A stretch of DNA of 64,000 nt from Klebsiella quasipneumoniae subsp. quasipneumoniae (GTDB taxonomy: Bacteria > Pseudomonadota > Gammaproteobacteria > Enterobacterales > Enterobacteriaceae), in NCBI RefSeq assembly GCF_020525925.1, contig NZ_CP084876.1:4278001-4342000 (forward strand), given 5' to 3'. The first letter of the stretch is position 1. Each line of letters begins with the position of its first letter. Shown one piece after another: positions 22,571 to 31,586 of this stretch. Position numbers and translations under genes: made by a program. The notes beneath the pieces are model-generated. The model was given only the letters and a program-made list of their open reading frames with translations. It did no database searches and was not told where the DNA came from.

Positions 22571-23602
22571 ATGATTAAACTTTCCAATATCACCAAAGTG
22601 TTCCAGCAGGGGAATCGCAGCATTCAGGCGCTGAACAATGTCAGCCTGCATGTCCCTGCCGGACAAATTTACGGCGTCATCGGTGCCTCAGGCGCCGGTA
22701 AAAGTACGCTGATTCGCTGCGTTAACCTGCTGGAGCGCCCGACCGAGGGCAGCGTACAGGTTGACGGTCAGGAACTGACTGCGCTGTCGGAAAAAGAGCT
22801 AACCCGCGCTCGCCGTCAGATTGGCATGATTTTCCAGCATTTTAACCTGCTGGCATCCCGCACCGTTTTCGGCAACGTGGCGTTACCCCTGGAGCTGGAT
22901 AACACGCCACAGGCAGAAATCAAACGCCGTGTGACGGAGCTGCTGGATCTTGTCGGCCTGGGTGATAAGCACGACAGCTATCCGGCTAATCTCTCCGGCG
23001 GCCAGAAACAGCGTGTCGCCATTGCCCGCGCGCTGGCCAGTAACCCCAAGGTGCTGCTGTGCGATGAAGCCACCAGCGCCCTGGATCCGGCCACCACCCG
23101 TTCCATTCTCGAACTGCTGAAAGACATTAACCGTCGTCTGGGGCTGACCATCCTGCTGATCACCCACGAAATGGATGTAGTGAAACGCATCTGCGACTGC
23201 GTGGCGGTGATTAGCAACGGCCAGTTGATTGAACAGGACACGGTGAGCGAAGTCTTCTCCCATCCGAAGACGCCGCTGGCCCAGCAGTTTATTCAGTCGA
23301 CGCTGCACCTGGATATTCCTGATGACTACCAGGCGCGCCTGAAACCTACCGCCACAGCGGATAGCGTACCGATGCTGCGCATGGAATTTACCGGCCACTC
23401 CGTCGATGCGCCGCTGCTTTCTGAAACCGCGCGTCGCTTCAACGTGAATAACAACATTATTAGCGCGCAGATGGATTATGCCGGCGGGGTGAAGTTCGGC
23501 ATCATGCTGACCGAAATGCACGGTACACAGGAAGACACTCAGGCGGCTATCGCCTGGCTGCAGGAACATCATGTAAAAGTAGAGGTATTGGGTTATGTCT
23601 GA
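22571..23602 (+). CDS. metN: D,L-methionine ABC importer ATPase MetN
   Basis: MetN is the cytoplasmic ATPase of the MetNIQ importer. Walker A is GASGAGKST (about residues 38-46), the signature is LSGGQKQR and Walker B is [11 protein letters not shown]. The last hundred residues form the C-terminal regulatory NIL/C2 domain that binds methionine and inhibits transport. Length is 343 residues, as in E. coli. The ribosome site is weak. Its end overlaps metI by eight bases. Confidence 0.97.
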   Translation: MIKLSNITKVFQQGNRSIQALNNVSLHVPAGQIYGVIGASGAGKSTLIRCVNLLERPTEGSVQVDGQELTALSEKELTRARRQIGMIFQHFNLLASRTVFGNVALPLELDNTPQAEIKRRVTELLDLVGLGDKHDSYPANLSGGQKQRVAIARALASNPKVLLCDEATSALDPATTRSILELLKDINRRLGLTILLITHEMDVVKRICDCVAVISNGQLIEQDTVSEVFSHPKTPLAQQFIQSTLHLDIPDDYQARLKPTATADSVPMLRMEFTGHSVDAPLLSETARRFNVNNNIISAQMDYAGGVKFGIMLTEMHGTQEDTQAAIAWLQEHHVKVEVLGYV

Positions 23603-24248
23603 GGCAATGATGTGGCTGCTGTTGCGCGGCGTATGGGAAACGCTGGCAATGACCTTTGTCTCCGGCTTCTTCGGTTTTGTCCTTGGTCTGCCGGTGGGCG
23701 TGCTGCTGTACGTGACCCGTCCGGGGCAAATCGTCGCCAATGCTAAACTGTACCGGACGCTGTCGGCGCTGGTGAACATTTTCCGCTCCATCCCGTTCAT
23801 TATCCTGCTGGTCTGGATGATCCCGTTTACCCGCGTGATCGTCGGCACCTCAATCGGCCTGCAGGCGGCGATCGTGCCGTTGACGGTGGGCGCCGCGCCG
23901 TTTATCGCTCGCATGGTGGAGAACGCCCTGCTGGAGATCCCGACCGGCCTTATCGAAGCCTCCCGGGCGATGGGCGCCACGCCGCTGCAGATCGTGCGTA
24001 AGGTTCTGCTGCCTGAAGCGCTGCCGGGTCTGGTCAACGCCGCCACCATCACCCTGATCACCCTGGTGGGCTATTCCGCCATGGGCGGCGCGGTGGGCGC
24101 CGGTGGTCTGGGGCAGATTGGTTACCAGTATGGCTATATCGGTTACAACGCCACCGTGATGAATACCGTACTGGTATTGCTGGTTATTCTGGTTTATTTA
24201 ATTCAATTCTCTGGCGATCGCATCGTCCGGGCTGTGACTCATAAATAA
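23595..24248 (+). CDS. metI: D,L-methionine ABC importer permease MetI
   Basis: MetI is the inner-membrane permease of MetNIQ, 217 residues with five membrane helices. The EAA coupling loop is seen in [19 protein letters not shown] (about residues 118-136), which contacts MetN. It overlaps metN by eight bases and precedes metQ by 43, consistent with one transcript. Confidence 0.97.
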   Translation: MSEAMMWLLLRGVWETLAMTFVSGFFGFVLGLPVGVLLYVTRPGQIVANAKLYRTLSALVNIFRSIPFIILLVWMIPFTRVIVGTSIGLQAAIVPLTVGAAPFIARMVENALLEIPTGLIEASRAMGATPLQIVRKVLLPEALPGLVNAATITLITLVGYSAMGGAVGAGGLGQIGYQYGYIGYNATVMNTVLVLLVILVYLIQFSGDRIVRAVTHK

Positions 24249-24291
24249 CGTTATTGGCAGACAACACTCATTCTTACAGGAAGGAAATAAC

Positions 24292-25107
24292 ATGGCCTTT
24301 AATTTCAAAACCTTTGCGGCAGTTGGTGCGTTAATCGGTTCTCTGGCGCTGGTGGGTTGCGGTCAGGATGAAAAAGATCCGAATCATATTAAAGTCGGCG
24401 TTATCGTCGGGGCGGAGCAGCAGGTCGCTGAAGTCGCGCAGAAAGTGGCAAAAGAGAAGTATGGCCTTGACGTTGAGCTGGTGACCTTCAACGATTACGT
24501 TCTGCCGAACGAAGCGCTGAGCAAAGGCGATATCGACGTCAACGCCTTCCAGCATAAACCGTATCTCGACCAGCAGATTAAAGACCGCGGCTACAAGCTG
24601 GTGGCTGTCGGCAACACCTTCGTCTACCCGATCGCGGGTTACTCGAAGAAAATTAAATCGCTGGACGAACTGCAGCCGGGCTCGCAGATCGCCGTCCCTA
24701 ACGATCCGACCAACCTCGGTCGTTCTCTGCTGCTGCTGCAGCAGGTGGGCCTGATCAAACTGAAGGACGGCGTAGGCCTGCTGCCGACCTCGCTGGATAT
24801 CGTCGAGAACCCGAAAAACCTGAAGATTGTTGAACTGGAAGCGCCGCAGCTGCCGCGTTCTCTTGACGACGCGCAGATTGCGCTGGCCGTTATCAACACC
24901 ACTTACGCCAGCCAGATTGGCCTGACCCCGGCGAAAGACGGCATCTTTGTCGAAGGGAAAGAGTCGCCGTACGTGAACCTGATCGTGGCGCGTGAAGACA
25001 ATAAAGATGCTGAGAATGTGAAAAAATTCGTTCAGGCTTACCAGAGCGATGAAGTTTACGAAGCAGCAAACAAGATCTTTAACGGCGGCGCAGTGAAAGG
25101 CTGGTAA
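24292..25107 (+). CDS. metQ: Methionine-binding lipoprotein MetQ
   Basis: MetQ binds methionine in the periplasm and delivers it to MetNI. The signal peptide ends in the lipobox LALVGC, with the lipidated Cys at residue 23, and the body is a NlpA-type solute-binding protein of 271 residues. AGGAAGGAA lies closely before the ATG. It is the last gene of the operon and is followed by a hairpin. Confidence 0.97.
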   Translation: MAFNFKTFAAVGALIGSLALVGCGQDEKDPNHIKVGVIVGAEQQVAEVAQKVAKEKYGLDVELVTFNDYVLPNEALSKGDIDVNAFQHKPYLDQQIKDRGYKLVAVGNTFVYPIAGYSKKIKSLDELQPGSQIAVPNDPTNLGRSLLLLQQVGLIKLKDGVGLLPTSLDIVENPKNLKIVELEAPQLPRSLDDAQIALAVINTTYASQIGLTPAKDGIFVEGKESPYVNLIVAREDNKDAENVKKFVQAYQSDEVYEAANKIFNGGAVKGW

Positions 25108-25133
25108 TCTTTTCTCACCGTAATATCATTCAG

Positions 25134-25155
25134 GACGGGCTTCACGCCCGTCTTG
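25134..25155 (+). terminator. Terminator after metQ
   Basis: GACGGGC and GCCCGTC form a seven-base perfect stem with a five-base loop, followed by TTGTCATTT. It separates metNIQ from rcsF. Confidence 0.7.
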
Positions 25156-25214
25156 TCATTTATGCAAGCACCTGATTCAATAACGCCCTGTTTTTTATTC
25201 ATTGAGGAAATACT

Positions 25215-25622
25215 ATGCGTGCTTTACCGGTCTGTTTGTTAGCACTCATGTTAAGCGGTTGTTCCATGCTAAGCAGATCTCCCGTTGAACCTGTTCAAAG
25301 CACTGCAACTCCCCCGGTTAAATCGGAGCCGAGCAAACCACGCGCAACCCGTCCGGCGCCGGTACGTATTTATACCGATGCGTCAGAGCTGGTAGGTAAA
25401 CCATTCCGCGATCTGGGGGAAGTGTCTGGCGAGTCCTGCCAGGCCTCGAATCAGGATTCTCCGCCGAATATCCCTACCGCCCGCAAGCGCCTGCAGATTA
25501 ATGCTGCACGTATGAAAGCCAATGCTGTCCTGCTGCACCGCTGCGAAGTGACCAGCGGCACCCCAGGCTGCTACCGTCAGGCGGTTTGTCTGGGCTCGGC
25601 GCTTAACGTCTCGGCGCAATGA
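25215..25622 (+). CDS. rcsF: Outer-membrane lipoprotein RcsF, Rcs stress sensor
   Basis: RcsF senses damage to lipopolysaccharide or peptidoglycan and triggers the Rcs phosphorelay through IgaA; in E. coli it is threaded through BamA barrels, and bamA is also in this window. The lipobox LMLSGC places the lipidated Cys at residue 16, followed by a proline-rich linker (about residues 30-55). Four Cys for the two disulfides are present in GESCQAS, HRCEV, TPGCYR and AVCLG. Length 135 residues, family-like. It shares ATGA with trmO. Confidence 0.96.
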   Translation: MRALPVCLLALMLSGCSMLSRSPVEPVQSTATPPVKSEPSKPRATRPAPVRIYTDASELVGKPFRDLGEVSGESCQASNQDSPPNIPTARKRLQINAARMKANAVLLHRCEVTSGTPGCYRQAVCLGSALNVSAQ

Positions 25623-26326
25623 GTGCATTTCAGTTCGCGCAGATAGGCGTGATCCGCTCGCCGTATAAAGAGAAGTTTGCCGTACCTCGCCAGCCGGGTC
25701 TGGTCAAGCACGGCGGCGGAGAACTCCATCTGATCGCGCCCTACAACCAGGCCGACGCCGTGCGTGGTCTGGAAAGCTTCAGCCATCTGTGGATCCTGTT
25801 TGTGTTTCATCAGACCATGGAAGGCGGCTGGCGTCCGACGGTGCGCCCTCCCCGTCTCGGGGGCAACGCGCGTATGGGCGTCTTCGCCACCCGCTCCACC
25901 TTTCGCCCCAATCCCATTGGCATGTCTCTGGTTGAGCTGAAGGGCGTTCGCTGTCAGAAAGAGCAGGTGATACTGGAACTCGGCAGCCTCGATCTCGTCG
26001 ACGGTACGCCGGTGGTCGACATCAAACCCTATCTGCCGTTTGCCGAAGCGCTGCCCAACGCGCACGCCAGCTACGCGCAACAGGCGCCGCAGGCGGATCA
26101 GGTCGTCAGTTTTACCGCCGACGTCGAAACGCAGCTTTTGCATCTGGAGAAGCGTTATCCGCACCTGAAGGCGTTTATCCGAGAGGTGCTGGCGCAGGAT
26201 CCGCGTCCGGCCTACCGTAAGGAGGAAGAGGCAGGCAAAAATTACGCCGTCTGGCTGCTGGATTTCAACGTCCGCTGGCGGGTGACTGCCTCCGGTTTTG
26301 AAGTCTTTGCCCTCGAAGCGCGCTAA
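25619..26326 (+). CDS. trmO: tRNA (N6-threonylcarbamoyladenosine37-N6)-methyltransferase TrmO
   Basis: TrmO methylates t6A37 of tRNA-Thr, improving decoding; it was formerly called TsaA or YaeB. The 235-residue protein has the N-terminal UPF0066 beta-barrel with RPNPIGMSLVEL and DLVDGTPVVDIKPYLP motifs and a C-terminal domain ending in a conserved VRWRV-type segment. It overlaps rcsF by four bases, so translation is probably coupled. Confidence 0.95.
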   Translation: MSAFQFAQIGVIRSPYKEKFAVPRQPGLVKHGGGELHLIAPYNQADAVRGLESFSHLWILFVFHQTMEGGWRPTVRPPRLGGNARMGVFATRSTFRPNPIGMSLVELKGVRCQKEQVILELGSLDLVDGTPVVDIKPYLPFAEALPNAHASYAQQAPQADQVVSFTADVETQLLHLEKRYPHLKAFIREVLAQDPRPAYRKEEEAGKNYAVWLLDFNVRWRVTASGFEVFALEAR

Positions 26327-26438
26327 TTTTATTTTCCTCTCTTTTGGCATCTTTGCCACACTGGTAAACTAAACCACTTTTTTTGTTTCAGGCTGGGCAA
26401 CCAGCCTGTTCCGCTCGTTTAACTGGAACCGTTACAAC

Positions 26439-28157
26439 ATGCGTACTAGCCAATATCTGCTCTCCACTCTGAAGGAGACACCTGCCGACGCCGAGGTAAT
26501 CAGCCACCAGCTGATGCTGCGCGCCGGGATGATCCGCAAGCTGGCCTCCGGGTTATACACCTGGCTGCCGACCGGCGTGCGCGTCCTGAAAAAAGTCGAA
26601 AACATCGTGCGTGAAGAGATGAACAACGCCGGTGCGATCGAGGTGTTAATGCCGGTCGTTCAGCCATCTGAACTGTGGCAGGAGAGCGGTCGCTGGGAGC
26701 AGTACGGCCCGGAACTGCTGCGCATTGCCGATCGTGGCGATCGTCCGTTCGTCCTCGGTCCAACCCACGAAGAGGTCATCACCGATCTGATCCGCAACGA
26801 GCTGAACTCCTATAAGCAGCTGCCGCTGAACTTCTATCAGATCCAGACCAAATTCCGCGACGAAGTGCGCCCGCGTTTCGGCGTGATGCGCTCCCGCGAA
26901 TTCCTGATGAAAGATGCGTACTCTTTCCATACTTCGCAGGAATCGCTGCAGGAAACCTACGATGCGATGTACGCCGCTTACAGCAAAATCTTCAGCCGTA
27001 TGGGGCTGGATTTCCGCGCGGTACAGGCTGATACCGGCTCCATCGGCGGCAGCGCCTCTCATGAATTCCAGGTGCTGGCGCAGAGCGGCGAAGACGATGT
27101 GATCTTCTCCGACAGCTCCGACTACGCGGCAAACATCGAGTTTGCGGAAGCCGTTGCGCCGAAAACGCCGCGCGCAGACGCCACCCAGGAGTTGACCCTG
27201 GTCGACACGCCGAACGCCAAAACCATCGCCGAGCTGGTTGAGCAGTTCAACCTGCCGATCGAAAAAACCGTGAAAACCCTGCTGGTGAAAGCGGTTGAAG
27301 ATAGCGCTTCCCCACTGGTTGCCCTGCTGGTGCGCGGCGATCACGAGCTGAACGAAGTGAAAGCGGAAAAACTGCCGCAGGTCGCCAGCCCCCTGACCTT
27401 CGCCACCGAAGAAGAGATCCGCGCCCTGGTGAAAGCCGGTCCGGGCTCCCTGGGTCCGGTGAACCTGCCGGTGCCGGTGATTATCGACCGTACTGTGGCG
27501 GTGATGAGCGATTTCGCCGCCGGCGCCAACATCGACGGCAAACACTACTTCGGCATCAACTGGGACCGCGATGTCGCCACGCCGGAAGTCGCTGACATCC
27601 GTAACGTCGTTGCCGGCGATCCGAGCCCGGACGGCAAAGGTACCCTGCTTATTAAGCGCGGTATCGAAGTGGGTCATATCTTCCAGCTGGGGACGAAGTA
27701 CTCCGAGGCGATGAAAGCCGCGGTTCAGGGCGAAGATGGCCGCAACCAGATCCTGACCATGGGTTGCTATGGTATCGGGGTCACTCGCGTGGTGGCGGCG
27801 GCGATTGAGCAGAACTTTGACGATCGCGGTATTGTCTGGCCAGATGCGATTGCGCCGTTCCAGGTGGCGATCCTGCCGATGAACATGCATAAATCTTACC
27901 GTGTGCAGGAGCTGGCGGAGAAACTGTACGCCGAGCTGAGCGCCCAGGGTATTGAAGTGCTGATGGACGATCGTAAAGAGCGTCCGGGCGTGATGTTCGC
28001 CGATATGGAGCTGATCGGTATCCCGCACACCATCGTGCTGGGCGATCGTAACCTCGACAACGACGATATCGAATATAAGTATCGTCGCAACGGTGAGAAG
28101 CAGCTGATCAAGACCGGGAATATTGTGGAATATCTGGTTAAAGCGATAAAAGGCTAA
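26439..28157 (+). CDS. proS: Proline--tRNA ligase
   Basis: ProS charges tRNA-Pro. It is of the bacterial type with an editing insertion: class II motif 1 and 2 segments at about residues 60-170 ([20 protein letters not shown]), the INS editing domain at about 225-405 that clears Ala-tRNA-Pro, motif 3 with [11 protein letters not shown] near 445, and an anticodon-binding domain at the C-terminus. Length 572 residues, as in E. coli. It is monocistronic with a strong terminator. Confidence 0.98.
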   Translation: MRTSQYLLSTLKETPADAEVISHQLMLRAGMIRKLASGLYTWLPTGVRVLKKVENIVREEMNNAGAIEVLMPVVQPSELWQESGRWEQYGPELLRIADRGDRPFVLGPTHEEVITDLIRNELNSYKQLPLNFYQIQTKFRDEVRPRFGVMRSREFLMKDAYSFHTSQESLQETYDAMYAAYSKIFSRMGLDFRAVQADTGSIGGSASHEFQVLAQSGEDDVIFSDSSDYAANIEFAEAVAPKTPRADATQELTLVDTPNAKTIAELVEQFNLPIEKTVKTLLVKAVEDSASPLVALLVRGDHELNEVKAEKLPQVASPLTFATEEEIRALVKAGPGSLGPVNLPVPVIIDRTVAVMSDFAAGANIDGKHYFGINWDRDVATPEVADIRNVVAGDPSPDGKGTLLIKRGIEVGHIFQLGTKYSEAMKAAVQGEDGRNQILTMGCYGIGVTRVVAAAIEQNFDDRGIVWPDAIAPFQVAILPMNMHKSYRVQELAEKLYAELSAQGIEVLMDDRKERPGVMFADMELIGIPHTIVLGDRNLDNDDIEYKYRRNGEKQLIKTGNIVEYLVKAIKG

Positions 28158-28170
28158 TCACCCGACTCAG

Positions 28171-28201
28171 GGCCCTGAACGGATGTCAGGGCCTTTTTTT
28201 T
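28171..28201 (+). terminator. Terminator after proS
   Basis: GGCCCTGA and TCAGGGCC form an eight-base stem followed by eight T residues. Confidence 0.92.
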
Positions 28202-28216
28202 ACAAGGACTGTACCC

Positions 28217-29059
28217 ATGACTGCACCTCTCCTCAGCAGCGGGCTGCTTACCTCCGCCCTGCTCCTGCTTACCGCCTGCACTGTAGACGTCGGCCGCAGC
28301 GCCCCTTCCGCATCCGCTACCGATGGCCGCTCACCGCCATGGGCTGTCACCCTCCAGCGTCAAAGCTCGATTGCCGGCAGCGGACTGCGCGAAATCGCCG
28401 AAAGCGACCTTCGTTCCGGCGACCTGCTCTTCTCCTCCAGCCTTGGCGTCACTTCGCTTGGGATCCGCGCCTTCAGCGCCTCTTCCGTGAGCCACGTCGC
28501 GCTGTATCTCGGCGAGGGTCAAATTGCGGAGGCTACCGGCGCCGGCGTGCAGGTGATATCGCTACAGCAAGCGATGACGCACAGCGATAAACTCTTTGCC
28601 CTCAGGGTGCCCGATCTGACGCCGGACCAGGCGATGGCGATGAGAAGTTTTGCCTGGCAGGTCAAAGACAGCGGGTATAACTATCGCGGCATTATTCAGT
28701 TTATCCCTTATATGGTCACCAAACCGCTCTGCTCGCTCAACCCTTTCTCGCGTAACTTTCGCCAGCAGTGCGTAAGCGGCCTGGCCAAAGCGCAACTGGG
28801 CGATGGGGCCAGCCCCGACAAGAAAGCGTGGTTTTGCTCGGAGTTTGTCAGCGAGGCCTTTGTCAGAGCCGGGCATCCGCTGACCCTGGCGCAGGCGGCG
28901 TGGATCAGCCCATCCGATCTGCTGCACATGCGGGAAGGAGATGTCGCCACCTTTAAACCCGAGACGCAGCTGCAGTATGTCGGGCATCTGAAACCAGGGG
29001 TTTATCTTCAGGCCGGTAAACTGGTGGGGTTGAGCAAACCGAAGGCCGGTGCGGAGTAA
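28217..29059 (+). CDS. yaeF: Lipoprotein YaeF, permuted papain-like (NlpC/P60-related) family
   Basis: YaeF belongs to the YaeF/YiiX group of circularly permuted NlpC/P60 hydrolases; its substrate is unknown. The lipobox LLTAC lies at residues 17-21. The predicted catalytic His is in VSHVALYLG and the Cys in WFCSEFVSEAF, in the reversed order typical of the permuted group. Length is 280 residues against 274 in E. coli. AAGGA precedes the ATG. It is a lone plus-strand gene next to the envelope-stress lipoprotein gene nlpE on the other strand. Confidence 0.88.
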   Translation: MTAPLLSSGLLTSALLLLTACTVDVGRSAPSASATDGRSPPWAVTLQRQSSIAGSGLREIAESDLRSGDLLFSSSLGVTSLGIRAFSASSVSHVALYLGEGQIAEATGAGVQVISLQQAMTHSDKLFALRVPDLTPDQAMAMRSFAWQVKDSGYNYRGIIQFIPYMVTKPLCSLNPFSRNFRQQCVSGLAKAQLGDGASPDKKAWFCSEFVSEAFVRAGHPLTLAQAAWISPSDLLHMREGDVATFKPETQLQYVGHLKPGVYLQAGKLVGLSKPKAGAE

Positions 29060-29218
29060 AAGAACGATTTGCCCTTTACCCCCCCGTCATGAGGCTCATG
29101 CTTCGTGCGCTATGGTTGGTGGAAAAGGGGGGACGGTAAAACCGCAATGACCCAATTCCGCTGGCCGGCTACCGCTGAGGCGTATCCCCTGCCCGTTTCC
29201 CGGGCAGGAGCCGGACAA
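29060..29218. other. Spacer between yaeF and nlpE 3' ends
   Basis: No gene is supported. A perfect eight-base hairpin CCTGCCCG-TTTCC-CGGGCAGG lies at 29188-29208 just beyond the nlpE stop and may end its transcript, although no T run follows. Confidence 0.45.
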
Positions 29219-29917
29219 TCAGTGTCCGCAGTCCTTCCCAGGAATAAATTTGCCAGCCTGATCCGTCATCAGCGTTTTCATCATTTCGCCGGTATCCGGG
29301 TTCGCCTCGAGGGTAAAGTGTCCCTCCACCACCAGCAGCACCGGACGTGAATCATTGCCGCGGGCAGCGGCATAATCCCGCTCAAGCTGGGCATTATTCG
29401 CCACCGCGATGCGTTTACCGGTCGCGCAATCAGTAAAGGTTGCCGCATCGGCCATATAGAAGTACATACCACGCATCGCCATCGGGGTGGTCGGCAGGCT
29501 GGCCTTCACCGGCTCCAGGGTATAGTTGAGGGGAGACTGAATGGGACTCCCGTTGCGGTCGAGCATCTCCAGCTTGTCGCCCTTCGCGCGAAAGTACGAT
29601 TTTTCGCCCTTGCTGTTGGTCAGTACCAGCTTATCCGCCGTACGCGCCCAGGTGCCGTAAGAGGCAAAGGAGGATGGTTCACGACGCGCGCCCTGGTAGT
29701 GCTCATTCATCACCCAGGTGCCGTCTTTTTCCAGGAACAGCGAGGTGTCGATGCCTTCGCAATCCGCGCAAGGCAGCACCCCGCGCCAGCTTTGCTGCAT
29801 CGGCTTGAGCTCTTCCATCGCCGCCGGCTGGACCGTGTCAGTTTCGGCGCGATGGTTACAACCAAACAGCGCGAACAGCGAACAGGCCGCTATCACGGAG
29901 AATATGATTTTCTTCAC
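29219..29917 (-). CDS. nlpE: Outer-membrane lipoprotein NlpE (CutF)
   Basis: NlpE activates the Cpx response upon surface contact or faulty lipoprotein transport, and its N-terminal domain carries the CxxC pair seen here as LPCADCEG. The lipobox LFALFGC follows the signal peptide at about residue 19. I chose GTG 29917, with AAGGA eight bases upstream, giving 232 residues beginning VKK as in E. coli; the upstream ATG at 29938 would spoil the signal peptide. A second Cys pair sits in TDCATG and GKDCGH. Confidence 0.95.
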   Translation of the reverse strand: MKKIIFSVIAACSLFALFGCNHRAETDTVQPAAMEELKPMQQSWRGVLPCADCEGIDTSLFLEKDGTWVMNEHYQGARREPSSFASYGTWARTADKLVLTNSKGEKSYFRAKGDKLEMLDRNGSPIQSPLNYTLEPVKASLPTTPMAMRGMYFYMADAATFTDCATGKRIAVANNAQLERDYAAARGNDSRPVLLVVEGHFTLEANPDTGEMMKTLMTDQAGKFIPGKDCGH

Positions 29918-29959
29918 TCTACTTTCCTTATGATCCATTCCACCCGTTCGCCGACGCCT

Positions 29960-30373
29960 TCACTGGCGAACTTTCCCACGCAGCGCCTTGACTGAGGACT
30001 TTTGCGCCTTGGAAGCAAGGCGTCGCTCTTTGGATGCCCGAGTCGGTCGCGTCTCCCGGCGACTTTTTTGCACTGCGGTCAATTCTTTGATAAGGGCCAC
30101 CAGCCGGGCGATCGCCGCTTCGCGGTTCATCTCCTGACTGCGATATTCCTGAGCCTTAATGATAACCACACCGTCAGCAGAAATTAAGTGGTGGCTGGCG
30201 GCGAGCAGGCGCTCTTTGTAAAACGCCGGCAGGCTCGAGGCTTTAATATCGAAGCGCAGATGGATCGCGGTCGACGCTTTGTTCACGTGCTGGCCCCCGG
30301 CCCCCTGGGCGCGAATACCTTCCAGCGTGATCTCGTTATCGGCAATGGCCACGCTGCGGCTGATAGTAATCAT
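29960..30373 (-). CDS. arfB: Peptidyl-tRNA hydrolase ArfB (ribosome rescue)
   Basis: ArfB (YaeJ) rescues ribosomes stalled on truncated mRNA by hydrolysing peptidyl-tRNA with the release-factor GGQ motif, here [12 protein letters not shown] near residues 24-35. Its basic C-terminal tail (about residues 100-137, rich in Arg, Lys and Ser) enters the empty mRNA channel. The 137-residue length agrees with the family. Its ATG overlaps the yaeQ stop by four bases, so the two are translated from one message. Confidence 0.96.
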   Translation of the reverse strand: MITISRSVAIADNEITLEGIRAQGAGGQHVNKASTAIHLRFDIKASSLPAFYKERLLAASHHLISADGVVIIKAQEYRSQEMNREAAIARLVALIKELTAVQKSRRETRPTRASKERRLASKAQKSSVKALRGKVRQ

Positions 30374-30915
30374 GCCGGCCCTTGCCAGGCGGTAAGCTGA
30401 ATTTCCAGATTATTCTGAGCGTCGGACAACCAGATGCTCCCCTCCTGCAAAGTGGCCTGCAGCGTCATCGTGCGGTCGGCAAAAGCGCTAAGCTGCGCCA
30501 GCTGGGCATCATCAAGATACCAGATAGTCAGCTTCGGGTATGCCGCAAGCTTGTTCTGATTCTGCTGCCACCAGATTTCAGCCGCCCGGCTGTTATAGGC
30601 AAACAACGCCACCGCCTGCGCCCGCGAGCAGGCTTTCTTGAGACGTTTCTCGTCCGGCAGCCCCAGCTCGATCCACAGATCAACCCCGAGATGATCGTTA
30701 AGCAGCCACAGCTCCGGCTCGTCGTCTGACGAGAGGCCGCGCGTAAACTGCAGCCGCTCATCGGCATATTTGATCCACGCCAGCAGGCGCAGCATCATGC
30801 GCTCCTGGGTTTCCGACGGGTGCTGCGCCAGCGTCAGGTTAGCATCCAGAAACTGGTTGCGATCCAGATCGGCTACATTCACCGCGGCTTTATATATCGT
30901 CGCTTTCAGCGCCAT
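30370..30915 (-). CDS. yaeQ: YaeQ family protein, PD-(D/E)XK nuclease-like fold
   Basis: YaeQ is a conserved protein of unknown function; structures of the family show a PD-(D/E)XK nuclease-like fold. The ATG at 30915, with AGGAG eight bases upstream, yields 181 residues beginning MALKATIY, the E. coli length; an ATG ten codons earlier lacks such a site. Candidate active-site residues lie around [13 protein letters not shown] and the later KLTIWYLDD. It is the upstream gene of a coupled pair with arfB. Confidence 0.9.
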   Translation of the reverse strand: MALKATIYKAAVNVADLDRNQFLDANLTLAQHPSETQERMMLRLLAWIKYADERLQFTRGLSSDDEPELWLLNDHLGVDLWIELGLPDEKRLKKACSRAQAVALFAYNSRAAEIWWQQNQNKLAAYPKLTIWYLDDAQLAQLSAFADRTMTLQATLQEGSIWLSDAQNNLEIQLTAWQGPA

Positions 30916-31111
30916 GAACAAACTCCTGAAAAAAATGGCGTACATTGTAGCGAAACTGGCGACAAAAGGCTGTCAGCAATCGCAGCAACCTGTTTCATCC
31001 TGCTGAAATTGCTTAAATGACTATGATATAGTTCCCTTGCTAAACAGAGTTTATCTTCGTAGGCTTAAACTTGCATCCCACGGTTGAGTCAGAACGCTGA
31101 CAGGAGGGCAT
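30916..31111. other. Divergent promoter region between yaeQ and yaeP
   Basis: The 196-base gap holds the 5' flanks of yaeQ (minus) and yaeP (plus). An A/T-rich block with TATGATATAGT at about 31021-31031 is a plausible -10 for yaeP-rof, but a matching -35 is poor. No gene seen. Confidence 0.4.
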
Positions 31112-31312
31112 GTGGACCACTATTGTGAGTTAATACGCAAGCGGTATGCGGAAATAGCCAGCGGAGACTTAGGGTATATCCCGGATGCGCTGGGTTGCGT
31201 GTTGAAAGTATTGAATGAGATTGCGGCGGATGAGGCCCTTTCGGAGTCAGTCAGGGAAAAGGCCGCTTATGCGGCAGCAAACTTACTGGTGAGCGATTAT
31301 GTCAATGAATGA
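31112..31312 (+). CDS. yaeP: YaeP family protein of unknown function
   Basis: A 66-residue protein almost identical to E. coli YaeP. It starts at GTG 31112 with AGGAGG upstream. Predicted mostly alpha-helical, with no signal peptide and no motif that I recognise. It overlaps the start of rof by fourteen bases, so rof translation is probably coupled to it. Confidence 0.9.
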   Translation: MDHYCELIRKRYAEIASGDLGYIPDALGCVLKVLNEIAADEALSESVREKAAYAAANLLVSDYVNE

Positions 31313-31559
31313 TACTTATCAACCCATTAACTGCGATGATTACGACAACCTGGAGCTGGCCTGCCAGCATCACCTGGTGCTGACGCTGGCGCTGAAGGAT
31401 GGCGAACAGCTGCAGGCGAAGGCCAGCGATCTAATCTCGCGTAAAAATATCGAGTATCTTGTGGTCGAACTCGCCGGCAACGTCCGCGAGCTGCGCCTGG
31501 ATAAAATCGCCAGCTTCAGTCACCCGGAAATCGGCACCGTGGTGGTGAGCGAATCCTGA
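31299..31559 (+). CDS. rof: Rho-binding antiterminator Rof (YaeO)
   Basis: Rof is an Sm-like small protein that binds Rho near its primary RNA site and blocks termination. The 86-residue product from ATG 31299 carries the acidic [15 protein letters not shown] segment, which faces Rho in E. coli. A second ATG at 31305 gives the 84-residue form; GGTGAG favours the first only slightly. It lies within the end of yaeP and is followed by a terminator shared with tilS. Confidence 0.93.
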   Translation: MSMNDTYQPINCDDYDNLELACQHHLVLTLALKDGEQLQAKASDLISRKNIEYLVVELAGNVRELRLDKIASFSHPEIGTVVVSES

Positions 31560-31562
31560 ATC

Positions 31563-31586
31563 AAAACGGGCTTAACCGCCCGTTTT
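31563..31586. terminator. Bidirectional terminator of rof and tilS
   Basis: AAAACGGGC (31563-31571) and GCCCGTTTT (31578-31586) form a perfect nine-base stem. It follows rof directly and its right arm is inside the last codons of tilS on the other strand. Confidence 0.8.

Noticed and set aside
26646..28028. 460-codon open frame antisense to proS
   Set aside because: A shadow of proS in GC-rich sequence; the translation is His/Arg/Gln-rich low-information sequence without recognisable motifs.
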